A stretch of 42,273 bases of DNA from a virus, in the IMG/VR virus record IMGVR_UViG_3300043436_002614, positions 1 to 42,273 of that record; one strand, given 5' to 3'. Under the pieces are notes generated by a model. The model was given only the letters and a program-made list of their open reading frames with translations, did no database searches and had not been told where the DNA came from. Of this stretch, positions 17,001 through 23,739 are shown one piece after another (the stretch's first letter is position 1; each line of letters begins with the position of its first letter). A program made the translations under genes and the position numbers.

Positions 17001-17735
17001 GGCCAGCGCTATATGCCGGAGACAATCCAGCGTGATGTAGGCCGCAATCAGGACTTCGCCAACCCGCCTACAGACACCGAGGCTGTCGATGCTTTGAGCT
17101 CGGAGAAGAAGGCAAAGTTTGGTGCTGCTAGAAGCATCAAGCCGGGCACACAGGTGGCCGCACGCATCGACATCCCGGCCTTCCTTAGAACGGGCAAATA
17201 TGTGGTTGCTGTGCATGAGCCCGATGGCGCTGCAGGTGGCCCAGGCAAGGTCATTGGGTACGATACCGTGACCCGTTTGCAGAACCCGAAGTTTGTGGTC
17301 AAGCCAGGCGTGCAGCGGATTTACGAGGGCAAGTCCGCCAAGTTCCCGGTGGCAACGGTCGACGGCAAGATCATGGCTGACCGATCCATACCGGATGACT
17401 TGGAGAACTATGTGGCAGTTGGAATGGACCCGAAGGAACACGCCTTCTTCTACGACAAGCGCACCGACCAGCCTGTCATCGGTGGCTCTGAGGCTGTGAG
17501 CGTAGGCAACACGGTGTTTGTGAAGAACCCGGTGTACGGTAAGCCCGAGGACTTCCGCTATATGCCCTCCCCCGACTCCGCCATGCCCGGTGCCTACTCG
17601 TTCCCCGGTGGCTACCGTGCCCTCCCAGGCAAGGCCAAGGGCTCACTTCGCCTCTACGGCCCCGCAGGCAGCCTCATAGGCATCGCCAGCAGCCTTGACG
17701 AAGCCCAGCGCATCCTTCGACGTAAGAACAAATGA
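11094..17735 (+). CDS. Giant mosaic polyvalent internal-virion protein, 2213 aa
   Basis: Visible parts, by residue: Gly/Ala-rich helices that may cross membranes (~220-440); a zincin-like HEILH motif at 564-568; a conserved unnamed block (~760-1000); RLYGP module at ~1030-1080; a low-complexity stretch at 1086-1138 lying over a nested gene; an HhH-GPD-like segment (GFGTKTGSF at 1390-1398, DRH at 1414-1416); a conserved unnamed domain containing AVHDAFGHGLEG (~1690-1965); a second RLYGP module at the C-terminus. F/YMP motifs sit at residues 1031, 1140, 1676, 1973 and 2156, near domain junctions. Base use at the third codon position falls sharply over 14350-14508 and 16130-16340. Large polyvalent proteins of phages are known to be packaged and ejected; that role is inferred here. 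Confidence 0.75.
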   Translation: MPFVEGGIVVDEEPQQQASPQMAQGGFVQGGIEVDPTPEDSYNKVLQFQGAQTDYTPSKQEFLDYLKVSKTKPLLGEKPLETIGTAAVQTVEDIASMPYKLGEAIGQYMDPPEGVTPMQLAGGTAAEIAVQSRLKAENMGRGLIDTALNKLSDITGKLRNDDDKYEAFLAAAEIKRQLARANAPGDQRVPASQDVLQAYGIPEEAISQEGLDVGGFLADPSSIAFAGGGKLASALAQRAIPLIPRAGQILQRTGERISNLGRGPENIAGRITAGVTGSEQMGQAVQEGIAKGTTGITLGEAAGIPLTMNVPGLGTVAKTITATKGLGGTMETVGEAGTVSGGPSLTATQRGLLGAGERIAAAEGASSRARALGTALARSGLETPIRGAATILLPMAGAGVAGGALAALTGEEGDAVAAAIGSGAGFGVFDGGFTLAKAVQANAFNGGRVRQTAVDDLNTRPTDVQFTYIDPVAGEQTATIKDSEARATLYGRLNNKQLTKALSEVAGAEGAGVDVIFHTDADTVPAGLQNVNYAGVAIGPDNIKSGKPTILINVDKASPEALPHEILHARITQDMVSQLGAKAIDTASADPNFQRQFTDFANKYADKLQSAGGRVVADRIRTELRDAFDPAQQRAQKVESLKRITDEFAAYYTQEMLKGKDPKTMLPGRIPSFIEMALNNAKEAVSERFTRRALQAGFDPVARTFYDANGRRIKLDWMEDAIKNLVTPKEGYEPTEQRVDINKMTQAQQNAVIMARGYSDLFMTAPDGSIVRPLSKAELAAKTADIANRTMRVVESVPQAERTSISGMDAYGNPVIEGRLSLAEADAVSKSGIFGPSSSRTLIDIATAIRDGTLMEGNYWKVYGSTGKSGVFDESQKLFLPYGISINSKGGVNVKVVDWGKVQARMYKALTKPAYKSLFNNYDQAMSTMRDVYLKNIAETGAVPSAEALGGGIDGAKKRNMFNEIMGAVPKKGDVMVNFPTAGYVANRKGGSVYQDLRLERIQNADSTKAQIPWTGDMGEQSSYRRTQLNFMPAEAIGETRVSTDENGGYRILSKNGKFRLYGPDGSTVGIFDTQEQAKLKAEKDYATQTRLQPEVRQQQRPLGDEGRQAAEAGGRNRAVGGQEGQVESGAVRQAGDVRFMPAEEEAARKQVAEGLPRRASFEAPGVSRDQNGNIYFKGKEPKDWTPKEFEEYGKAFGVENLGPLSEITNIPSDVAGDPARIPGGLEGKFTYYDLLWLKTNPVDVANLPETTHAKLTAKLAATMAPTPGDKVSSFNSIVFGMLSPNAPLLPNEMGMARLRFGSMEDVRKFASLYPENPTKENLKELNQRLKKELGFISAGKGGLGIAITADISNIVNAARLFTKNPDFFVKKSNESWADFVDKLTTQIKGFGTKTGSFGSVWQDPLKASISAMDRHMARIFGQELLGNPELRKRFEGIVVDRFNSMLKKSKEATSAFNRRLKNAEEKGKRIEEINKDDPKTLKTLKAKNDKRIKSIKAEMASTLDSLPDPTATRAKTIDDVLGQAQIYGADRVQKFVNEAVFAAMGSRKATLIAKKGGINPNAPANIKSVEWVETPKDFQVMSDSYRSALEINERRANELGVAVFPAQWTLWDRIRGRVEPHEVMFPGLDKLPALNDRQLGEAQKANKAAGYGSTPEAGEKWKRKQIDSPSRLAYFMPAGEGEKLYEQGRPEQGGDRGGRLPRGSYTPLDGAPNVAGATGPAPGLVDVARSYAAAAGISHRRQAVYVEVDEARARRLADAYAEMKHAPQDPKVQEAYADMIRQTKDQYQALVDAGYEFSFFDSSSDPYKGNPSAAMRDLRANKRMAVYGTYDGYGTEGITGAEIKGNPMLEPTGLTWPDQRGVMHPVVANDLFRAVHDAFGHGLEGASFRARGEENAWQAHVRLFTGPAIAAITSETRGQNSWLNYGPHGERNRTAKLEDTVFSPQKTGLMPDWTWTEGLAPDEGASVEGQRYMPETIQRDVGRNQDFANPPTDTEAVDALSSEKKAKFGAARSIKPGTQVAARIDIPAFLRTGKYVVAVHEPDGAAGGPGKVIGYDTVTRLQNPKFVVKPGVQRIYEGKSAKFPVATVDGKIMADRSIPDDLENYVAVGMDPKEHAFFYDKRTDQPVIGGSEAVSVGNTVFVKNPVYGKPEDFRYMPSPDSAMPGAYSFPGGYRALPGKAKGSLRLYGPAGSLIGIASSLDEAQRILRRKNK
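14350..14508 (+). CDS. 52-aa basic protein gene nested in another frame of the giant gene
   Basis: ATG at 14350, TAA at 14506-14508, in a different frame from the giant gene. The product begins MPLKQGYSQKSVSSNV, continues with GKPQKQAVAIALSVAKKAK and ends YDKRGM. It is clearly a member of a widespread small basic phage/bacterial family (PQKQAvAIALs..rk). 47 of its 52 codons end in G or C, whereas the overlying giant-gene codons mostly end in A or T, so this frame is the older coding frame. No strong ribosome binding site is seen. Function of the family is not known to me. Confidence 0.75.
   Translation: MPLKQGYSQKSVSSNVRSEMKAGKPQKQAVAIALSVAKKAKSKAGRYDKRGM
16150..16341 (+). CDS. Possible second nested gene, 63 aa, in another frame of the giant gene
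   Basis: ATG at 16150 with GAGGGAG ending 9-10 bases upstream. The acidic start (MNKDDPNREETEEDGYRAEA) is followed by a basic RRLMVLRMSRVRPDQR and a Pro-rich end. 52 of 63 codons end in G or C (all of the first 18), while the giant frame here is A/T-ending and encodes Gly/Arg-rich linker. Its second half overlaps the start of a conserved domain of the giant protein, so the frame could be chance. I do not recognise the product. Confidence 0.4.
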   Translation: MNKDDPNREETEEDGYRAEAIRRLMVLRMSRVRPDQRQDSWMLRDLMPLPPGFPTGDKPSTSK

Positions 17736-20700
17736 GCTACGATTCCCAGACCAGCACCACCCTGATCAACAGGCTCAGGAAGGACGTCGACAGCCTGACT
17801 CTCAAGGTGGCTGTCCTCACTGACAGCAAGACCTCGGGCACTAGTGGTGGCAACGGTGTGGCGACTACCTGGTCGACCAGGACGCTCAACACCATTGCCG
17901 TCGATCCCAACGGGCTCATCCTCGACCTGACTGCCAACCAGTTTAAGTTGGCGGCGGGAGCCTACCAGATCCGGGCCATGGCTGCCTTCCTGCACACTGG
18001 GCACACCAGGATTCGGATCTACGACGTCACAGCCAGTGCAGAGGCCACTGCTAGTGCTGGGTCACCGGTCGATGTGATCATTGGTTACGGCGTGTCGGTA
18101 GATGTGAGCAATCAGTCAAACACCTACAACGACATAAATGTCCGAGTACAGCCCCACAAGGACAATGTCTATAGGCTTGAATACTACATCTCGGCAGCAG
18201 GCGCTGATCACCTCGGTGTTGCTGCTGGCCTCACAGGTATCCCGGAAATCTTCGCCATCTGCGAGATCACCAGGCTAGACACCGGCCTGACCAAGCCCTC
18301 CGGTGGATCGGGCATCCAAGGCGCACCTGGCCCGGCTGGACCTGTAGGCCCTGCTGGACCCCCGGGACCGGCTGGAGGCGGAACGGTTACGCAGGTATCT
18401 GTGGTCACGGCAAACGGCGTGTCGGGCTCCGTAGCAACGTCCACAACGACCCCGGCCATCACTCTAACCCTGGGAGCAATCACTCCCACCAGTGTGACTG
18501 CATCAGGTGCAATATCTGCCGGTGCTACGGTCACGGGCTCCAACCTTTCAGGCGTCAACACCGGCGACCAGGTGATCATCCTGAGCGGCGACCGGATGCT
18601 GACCGAGGGCAGCGACTTCCTGATCACCGAGTCCGGCGACTACATCCTGGAGACAGGTGACGTGACCGGGCAGGGCACAGGCCGCATCCCGGCTGTGATC
18701 ACCCCGCAGGCTGTCACGTACGACAAAATGCAGTATGTGAGCGCTACCGACAGGCTGTTGGGCCGTCAATCTGCAGGGCCAGGGCTGATCGAAGAGATCA
18801 CCTGCACCGCGGCAGGCCGGGCTATCCTGGACGACGCTAGTGCTGCAGATCAACGAACCACACTTGGGGCTGTCCCAGTGGGGCCGATCACGACCTCGGG
18901 CCTCACGGTGGTCACCGCTAACCGCCTGCTGGGTAGGGTTAACAGTGCGGGAGCAGTGGAGGAGATCAGTCTCGGCACCGGGATCTCGTTTGCCGGCACA
19001 GTGCTCTCGGCCACAGGCACCGGGGGAACGGTGACCAACCTCACGGTGACTCCTTCCGATGGCATCACAGCCTCGGTAGGCACTTCAACAACGACCCCGG
19101 CCATCTCGCTAGGCCTGGGAGCAATCACGCCCACCTCGGTAGCCTCCACCGGTACGGTGACCGGCACCAACCTTAGCGGTACGCACACAGGCACATCCTC
19201 AGGCACTAACACCGGTGACCAGACCATCACGCTGACCGGGCCGGTGACAGGCAGCGGAACAGGCTCCTTCGCTACCACGATCACCAATGGCGCGGTGACC
19301 TACGACAAGATCCAGTCGACTTCTGCTATCAAGCGCTTGCTCGGCTCCGATGATACGGGCAACAGCGTTCAGGAAATCATCTTGGGCTCAAACCTCTCGA
19401 TGACAGGCAACACGCTGTCAGCCTCGGCGCCAGGCACGGGCACGGTGACCAGCGTCAATGCCGATGGCTCGACCACGGGAATGAGCTTCACAGGCGGCCC
19501 GATAACCACTTCGGGCACTCTTACCCTCGGCGGCACTTTGGCGCTCACCAATGGCGGTACAGGAGCAACCAGCGCGGCTACAGCCCTTACTTCGTTGGGA
19601 GCCTATCCCGCGGCCAACCCCAGTGGGTACACCAGCAACGCCGGCACGGTCACCACGACCTCGGTAGTTACAGCAAACGGAGTCAGCGGTACGGTGGCCA
19701 ATGACACTACTACCCCGGCTATCACGATTGTTCTGGGGGCCATCGTGCCCACCTCGGTGGCTGCATCAGGCACGGTCACTGGAAGCAACTTGAGCGGCAC
19801 GTCCTCGGGCACCAACACTGGTGACCAGACGATTACGCTCACCGGTGATGTCGGTGGGTCTGGCACCGGGTCATTCGCTGCGACCATTGCGGCGAACGCG
19901 GTCACCTACGGCAAGATCCAGGCGGTCGCTGCTTCATCAAAGCTACTGGGCAGCACTGCATCCGGTACAGCGGTGGCAGAAATTACCCTGGGCACGAACC
20001 TGTCAATGACAGGCAGCACACTGAATGCGGCTGGTGGTGGAGGTGGTGGAACGGTGACGAGTGTGGGCGTGTCCGGGGCTGGCTTAGGTGTGACCAACCC
20101 GAACACGACTCCGGTCATTTCACAAAGTGCTGCATCCAGTGTAAACGATGGGTTTATGAGCATCGCCTATGCTTCCAAGCTGGATGGCATAGCTGCAGGT
20201 GCCAGCGTGACATCTGTCGCTGCATCGGGTGGGACCACCGGCCTTTCATTCACTGGCGGACCAATCACTGGCTCTGGTACGCTGATAATGAACGGCACGT
20301 TGAATGCCGACTCTGGTGGGACCGGACACACCGCACCAACCGTGAACGGGCTGTTGCTCATCGGCGATGCGGTTGATGAGGAATGGGATAAGGCCACACT
20401 GACCGCAGGCACCGGAATCACGATCACCAATGGCCAGGGATCAATTACGATTGCGGCGACAGGATCAGGATCAGGCGACGTGGTTGGGCCCAGCGTATCG
20501 GTCGATGGGGATGTAGCTGTTTTTAACGGCACCACTGGCAAGATCATCAAAGTGGGCACGACTACGGGCACCGGTAACTTGGTGCGTGCAACGTCCCCAA
20601 CGCTTGTGACACCGGTCCTTGGGACACCTTCCTCAGGCACACTGACCAACTGCACCTTCCCTGTAGCCATTCAAAACACCGGGATAACCTGTGCAACCGC

Positions 20701-21100
20701 CCGGGTGCTTGGGCGCAGCACGGCAGGCACAGGCAGTGTGGAGCAGCTTACGCTAGGGTCAGGCCTGTCGCTGAGTGGCGGCGTGCTAAACGCTGTTGGT
20801 ACGGGCTCAGGCAACGTGGTGGGGCCATCCTCGTCCGGCATAAACAGGATCGCTAGGTTCGTTGATACTACCGGAACAGAGATCGGACCCGGTGCTTGGT
20901 CAGATGACTCCACCGACTTTTATGGAACGGCTGGAGCAACAACGATGCAGTTCGGATTTGCGTGGATTCCGGCTGCCTCAGGTGCGCCCACCGGAGTTGT
21001 ATCGCAGGCAGGAACGCTCACCGGACGTGTTCCGCTTTACTACGACACGAACAGTGAGACACTCTACGTCTACACTAGCTCGACATGGAAACCAGTCTGA
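17732..21100 (+). CDS. Long tail fibre with collagen-like segment, 1122 aa
   Basis: GTGA-like overlap with the giant gene (ATG 17732, TGA ending 17735). Residues ~1-30 form a short coiled coil, then a beta domain to ~190. A collagen-like run of Gly-X-Y triplets (GAPGPAGPVGPAGPPGPAG) lies at ~197-215. The rest is a chain of beta repeats with units such as SGTNTGDQTITLTG, followed by VTYDKIQ or VTYGKIQ, and AASGTVTGSNLSG. A middle element with TESGDYILETG resembles repeats in the 39458 product. The end (NSETLYVYTSSTWKPV) resembles a small C-terminal fibre cap. It is a trimeric host-recognition fibre by all appearances. Confidence 0.75.
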   Translation: MSYDSQTSTTLINRLRKDVDSLTLKVAVLTDSKTSGTSGGNGVATTWSTRTLNTIAVDPNGLILDLTANQFKLAAGAYQIRAMAAFLHTGHTRIRIYDVTASAEATASAGSPVDVIIGYGVSVDVSNQSNTYNDINVRVQPHKDNVYRLEYYISAAGADHLGVAAGLTGIPEIFAICEITRLDTGLTKPSGGSGIQGAPGPAGPVGPAGPPGPAGGGTVTQVSVVTANGVSGSVATSTTTPAITLTLGAITPTSVTASGAISAGATVTGSNLSGVNTGDQVIILSGDRMLTEGSDFLITESGDYILETGDVTGQGTGRIPAVITPQAVTYDKMQYVSATDRLLGRQSAGPGLIEEITCTAAGRAILDDASAADQRTTLGAVPVGPITTSGLTVVTANRLLGRVNSAGAVEEISLGTGISFAGTVLSATGTGGTVTNLTVTPSDGITASVGTSTTTPAISLGLGAITPTSVASTGTVTGTNLSGTHTGTSSGTNTGDQTITLTGPVTGSGTGSFATTITNGAVTYDKIQSTSAIKRLLGSDDTGNSVQEIILGSNLSMTGNTLSASAPGTGTVTSVNADGSTTGMSFTGGPITTSGTLTLGGTLALTNGGTGATSAATALTSLGAYPAANPSGYTSNAGTVTTTSVVTANGVSGTVANDTTTPAITIVLGAIVPTSVAASGTVTGSNLSGTSSGTNTGDQTITLTGDVGGSGTGSFAATIAANAVTYGKIQAVAASSKLLGSTASGTAVAEITLGTNLSMTGSTLNAAGGGGGGTVTSVGVSGAGLGVTNPNTTPVISQSAASSVNDGFMSIAYASKLDGIAAGASVTSVAASGGTTGLSFTGGPITGSGTLIMNGTLNADSGGTGHTAPTVNGLLLIGDAVDEEWDKATLTAGTGITITNGQGSITIAATGSGSGDVVGPSVSVDGDVAVFNGTTGKIIKVGTTTGTGNLVRATSPTLVTPVLGTPSSGTLTNCTFPVAIQNTGITCATARVLGRSTAGTGSVEQLTLGSGLSLSGGVLNAVGTGSGNVVGPSSSGINRIARFVDTTGTEIGPGAWSDDSTDFYGTAGATTMQFGFAWIPAASGAPTGVVSQAGTLTGRVPLYYDTNSETLYVYTSSTWKPV

Positions 21101-21116
21101 GCTTTTGCCTACCCCC

Positions 21117-21377
21117 ATGAAACACACCTTCCCCTGCGTCGAATCAATGCGGCGCGTCCCTCTCAGCAATGGCCGAGTAATCCGAGTCTGGCGCGACCGT
21201 ACCACCGAGCTCCTGGCTGCCTCGTACGACGATGCCGATATCGTTTCGACCTGCATTGCCCAGGCAAACAACGACACTCTGCTCCTGTCTTCACTGGCCA
21301 AACTCAAGGGAGTCAACGCTGTCGAACTGACCGACAGCAATGGCCAGGGCACCGTGGTTTACCCCATCTGGCCGTGA
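21117..21377 (+). CDS. Hypothetical protein, 86 aa
   Basis: ATG at 21117, 16 bases after the fibre stop. A compact alpha/beta protein starting MKHTFPCVESMRRVPL, with a WRDRTTELLAASYDDADIV helix and an ending VVYPIWP. No motif is recognised. It is coupled to the next gene by GTGA overlap. Location directly after a fibre leaves both a fibre-assembly and an early-gene role open. Confidence 0.5.
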   Translation: MKHTFPCVESMRRVPLSNGRVIRVWRDRTTELLAASYDDADIVSTCIAQANNDTLLLSSLAKLKGVNAVELTDSNGQGTVVYPIWP

Positions 21378-21547
21378 ATCACCACAATCGCACCAACCGG
21401 TCGATAGTGGTCGAAATTTTGGCCGATACTGCGGAGCTACGGATGGGTGAGATCAAGTGGCCGGTGGTGGTCTACCGACGCGTTGACACCGGCAAGATCT
21501 ACGTGCGCCCGAAGGCGGAGTTTGAGGCCAAGTTCGTTTCCGAGTAA
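21374..21547 (+). CDS. Small DUF1653-like protein, 57 aa
   Basis: GTG start at 21374 overlapping the previous stop. The second half reads WPVVVYRRVDTGKIYVRPKAEFEAKF, which matches the end of DUF1653-type domains (vvYr...g.lwvRP...F) in spacing and key residues. The usual N-terminal part of that domain is missing or replaced by about 28 unrelated residues. Function unknown. Confidence 0.5.
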   Translation: MNHHNRTNRSIVVEILADTAELRMGEIKWPVVVYRRVDTGKIYVRPKAEFEAKFVSE

Positions 21548-21646
21548 CCCCTGTTTGACCCGCGTAAACATTGGGTTTTCTTTCAAATCTACAGAAAAGA
21601 GTAAATTGCTGTAGACGGTAATCATGGTCTGGGTCATCTTCAACCC
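21548..21646 (+). promoter_or_regulatory. Intergenic region with inverted repeat and shared 14-mer, probable regulatory region
   Basis: 99 bases before the next gene, more AT-rich than the surroundings. It holds TTGACC at 21555-21560 (a possible -35), the 14-mer CGTAAACATTGGGT at 21563-21576 which recurs in the intergenic region before the large terminase (32385-32398), and a perfect 7-bp inverted repeat TCTACAG/CTGTAGA at 21588-21594 and 21609-21615. The arms are centred 21 bp apart, two helical turns, as in operators for dimeric regulators. No good -10 is found at the right distance, so the promoter assignment is weak. Confidence 0.4.
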
Positions 21647-21949
21647 ATGACCGACAGCGACTTGTTAAACATTGCAGCCGATACCAAATGCCTGCAGGAC
21701 GTCGATAATCTTCAACCTACCAGGGCCGACAGCGACTTCCCGGGCGTCGATTTGGCAACATTAATCAACACTCCAAAAATCAAATGCGTATGTGGAATGA
21801 TTGCGAAAGGCTTAACTCTTATCATGAACAATAACCATGGAGTTAAGATTGGAGATAAGTGGTGGCATTACCGCAAGTGCCCAGGATGCGGAAGGCACAA
21901 CCTGTTGGGTGAGCACATACCGGTAAAAAGCATCAGAAAGAAAAAGTAA
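21647..21949 (+). CDS. Zinc-ribbon-like protein, 100 aa
   Basis: ATG at 21647. The N-terminal half is acidic. The second half has two Cys pairs, CVC (about residues 47-49) and CPGC (about 78-81), enclosing a WWHYRK segment, and ends in a Lys-rich tail IRKKK. The pairs fit a small zinc ribbon that may bind nucleic acid. It is the first gene after a regulatory-looking gap, so it may be early expressed. No family name is recognised. Confidence 0.55.
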   Translation: MTDSDLLNIAADTKCLQDVDNLQPTRADSDFPGVDLATLINTPKIKCVCGMIAKGLTLIMNNNHGVKIGDKWWHYRKCPGCGRHNLLGEHIPVKSIRKKK

Positions 21950-21954
21950 TTTAG

Positions 21955-21985
21955 CCCCGGGTGGGGCAAATACCACCCCTAGGGG
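21955..21985 (+). terminator. GC-rich stem-loop after the zinc-ribbon gene
   Basis: CCCC (21955-21958) pairs with GGGG (21982-21985), and GGGTGG (21959-21964) pairs with CCACCC (21973-21978) around the 8-base loop GGCAAATA, leaving a 3-base bulge. It begins 5 bases after the upstream stop. No T-run follows, so termination would be inefficient; RNA end protection or control of the following lysis gene is also possible. Confidence 0.4.
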
Positions 21986-22017
21986 CGCGACTGGTTAACG
22001 CGCACACTTTCCAAACC

Positions 22018-22350
22018 ATGACCACTCTCTCCAACCTCATCTCGGCCCTGATCATCGTAGAGTCCTCGGGCAACGATCAGGCCATCGGCGACAACGGACG
22101 CGCTGTAGGCCCCCTGCAGATCCACCGCGGTGTGGTGCAGGATGTGAACCGATTCACAGGGTCGCATTACCGCTGGGAGGCTATGACCAACCGAGTGCAG
22201 GCCCGGGCGGTGTGCGAGGCCTACCTCCGGCACTACGGCAAGGGCTGCACTACCGAACAGTTAGCCCGTAAGTGGAACGGAGGCGGTCCCAGGGGCGAGA
22301 AGAAGCAAGCCACCGAGGCTTATTGGAACAAAGTCCGCAAGCATCTGTAA
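22018..22350 (+). CDS. Lytic transglycosylase-like endolysin, 110 aa
   Basis: ATG 22018 is preferred over an upstream in-frame GTG at 21961, which falls within the stem-loop. The protein has the SLT-like pattern: catalytic Glu15 in IIVESSGN, then GRAVGPLQIH (residues 27-36), and later LARKWNGGG. The family cleaves peptidoglycan between MurNAc and GlcNAc. No signal peptide is seen, so export through a holin is expected if it acts in lysis. Its small size and position away from tail genes favour lysis over a virion-borne wall-piercing role. Confidence 0.75.
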   Translation: MTTLSNLISALIIVESSGNDQAIGDNGRAVGPLQIHRGVVQDVNRFTGSHYRWEAMTNRVQARAVCEAYLRHYGKGCTTEQLARKWNGGGPRGEKKQATEAYWNKVRKHL

Positions 22351-22484
22351 TGAAACCAAAGACCATCAACGTGACCACCGACACACACAAAACCCTGCGA
22401 GCCTACTGCCTGGCCGCCGGCCTAAAAATGCAGGCGGTAGCCGACAAGGCCATTCAGGCCTGGCTACGAAAGGCTGCTAAGTGA
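22350..22484 (+). CDS. Ribbon-helix-helix-like small protein, 44 aa
   Basis: TAATG overlap with the lysin gene. The pattern is a short strand (TINVTTDTHK) followed by two helices (LRAYCLAAGLKMQAVADKAIQAWL), typical of Arc/CopG-type DNA-binding dimers. The next gene overlaps by GTGA. It may be a repressor acting on nearby promoters; the target is unknown. Confidence 0.55.
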   Translation: MKPKTINVTTDTHKTLRAYCLAAGLKMQAVADKAIQAWLRKAAK

Positions 22485-22936
22485 AACGGATCTTGGCCAT
22501 CGACCCAGGGATGTCCGGCGGTATCGCCTACCACGGGCACGGGGGCATCATCCTAGATTCCATGCCTACCACCGATCAGGATATATGCACGCTGATCATC
22601 GACCGCCTTGGGATCTCGGATGTGGTGTACCTTGAAAAGGTGGGTGGATACGCCGGCGGCAAAGGCGCACCTGGGAGCGCGATGTTTAACTTCGGTCGCA
22701 ACGTGGGCTTCCTGTTGGGGCTCATCGCCAGCACCAAAACAAGGCTGATCGAAGTGCCACCCCAACGCTGGCAAAAGACTCTCCAATGCGGCGTTAAAGC
22801 CACCTACGGCACTGGCTGGAAGGGCCACCTCAAACAGATAGCCCAGCAGCGCCATCCTCGCCTATCAATCACACTCAAGACCGCGGATGCTTTGTTGATA
22901 CTTGAACACGCTCTAATAGCGGAGGGAGTTAAATGA
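22481..22936 (+). CDS. RuvC-like Holliday junction resolvase
   Basis: GTG start at 22481 in GTGA overlap. The RNase H-fold signature is clear: Asp8 in LAIDPGMSGG, Glu52 in VYLEKV and a C-terminal Asp136 in KTADALLI. At 151 residues it is of usual size for phage RuvC-like nucleases. Such enzymes cut branched DNA during recombination and before packaging. It sits upstream of the replication and packaging genes, which agrees with that role. No other resolvase is seen in the window. Confidence 0.8.
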   Translation: MKRILAIDPGMSGGIAYHGHGGIILDSMPTTDQDICTLIIDRLGISDVVYLEKVGGYAGGKGAPGSAMFNFGRNVGFLLGLIASTKTRLIEVPPQRWQKTLQCGVKATYGTGWKGHLKQIAQQRHPRLSITLKTADALLILEHALIAEGVK

Positions 22937-22986
22937 ACATCGACATGGGCAAGGCTGTGATTGAGCACGGGAGGAACAGCCGGTGA
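22933..22986 (+). CDS. Possible 17-aa ORF
   Basis: ATG at 22933 overlaps the resolvase stop (ATGA), preceded by GGAGGGAG, an excellent ribosome binding site. The stop overlaps the next gene's GTG. The product (MNIDMGKAVIEHGRNSR) is probably the start of a gene that has lost its body, or a coupling peptide that delivers ribosomes to the next gene. Chance is also possible. Confidence 0.35.
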   Translation: MNIDMGKAVIEHGRNSR

Positions 22987-23381
22987 GTTACACATACAGA
23001 ACCGACAAGCTATTGGATGCAATTGGCAACTCTCAGGGATTGGTAAATCAACGAAACTGCCCAAAACAATGGGTTGGATTTGCAATAGAATTGGAAACCG
23101 AGCTGCAAGAAGCAGAATTTGAGATTGAGCGTCTCAGCAAATCAAACCTAGAGCTCCGTAAAGATGCTGAGGAGGCGAAGCAACTGATCCAAGAGCTGAA
23201 TCAACGTGTGAAGAATTACAGCGATCAGATCTTAATGCTGTCAGAGCTTACCGAACGCTTGCGGAGATATTCTGACACTGCTGATCTATACAGAAAAAAG
23301 AACGAACGGCTAACCAAGAAAGTGAAGCAGCTCTACAAAGGCGCAGAGGAACAGAAGCAACGCATCAAGCAACTGGAGTAA
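22983..23381 (+). CDS. Coiled-coil protein, 132 aa (SDTPRTD-type family)
   Basis: GTG at 22983. It begins MSYTYRTDKLLDA, a degenerate form of the MSDTPRTD start seen at 24795. From residue ~30 to the end it is a nearly continuous charged coiled coil with heptads (LETELQEAEFEIERLS ... QRIKQLE). Similar short coiled-coil proteins ending in ..IKRLE are abundant in environmental phages, with unknown role. It is the first of at least five related genes in this stretch, all more AT-rich than the structural genes. Confidence 0.6.
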   Translation: MSYTYRTDKLLDAIGNSQGLVNQRNCPKQWVGFAIELETELQEAEFEIERLSKSNLELRKDAEEAKQLIQELNQRVKNYSDQILMLSELTERLRRYSDTADLYRKKNERLTKKVKQLYKGAEEQKQRIKQLE

Positions 23382-23386
23382 TCACG

Positions 23387-23494
23387 ATGAATATAGAACA
23401 AACAATAGAAGCCATCCGTATCATGCAGGCATTTGTGCATGGGAAGGAACTACAGGTTTTAAATCCGGTTGGAAAATGGGAGGAATCGAAATGA
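23387..23494 (+). CDS. 35-aa ORF, likely truncated relative of the 23968 product
   Basis: ATG at 23387, stop overlapping the next ATG (ATGA). The product has IEAIRIMQAFVHGKELQ and a later KWEES. This parallels the start of the 23968 product (DAANVMIAYANGKKVG ... W), a family that normally continues to a W.W...DY...P end. Here it stops early, so it is either a shortened functional version or a remnant. Confidence 0.45.
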   Translation: MNIEQTIEAIRIMQAFVHGKELQVLNPVGKWEESK

Positions 23495-23739
23495 ACGATC
23501 ATATTCCTGACCTCACGAAAATGATCAGCGACACGCCCATCTCAGACAGCACTCCGCATAGCGTAGGCGATCTAGCGATGGTATGCAGAAGGCTAGAACG
23601 CAAACTAGCCGCGACTCGGAAGTATTTGAGTGAGGTTTCAGAGCGCATCAAGCGGTTGGAGGAGGCTGGTGATGAACTCCTGCGTGACAATGACGACATG
23701 GCAAACATAAATAGATGGCATAAAGCTAAATATGAGTAA
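23491..23739 (+). CDS. Coiled-coil protein, 82 aa (SDTPRTD-type family)
   Basis: ATG 23491 with GGGAGGAAT just upstream. Contains ISDTPISDS, then LERKLAATRKYLSEVSERIKRLEEAGDELL. This is the same layout as the 24795 product: SDTP motif, LERxL helix, then IKRLE coiled coil. It overlaps the next gene by 8 bases. Role unknown. Confidence 0.6.
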   Translation: MNDHIPDLTKMISDTPISDSTPHSVGDLAMVCRRLERKLAATRKYLSEVSERIKRLEEAGDELLRDNDDMANINRWHKAKYE

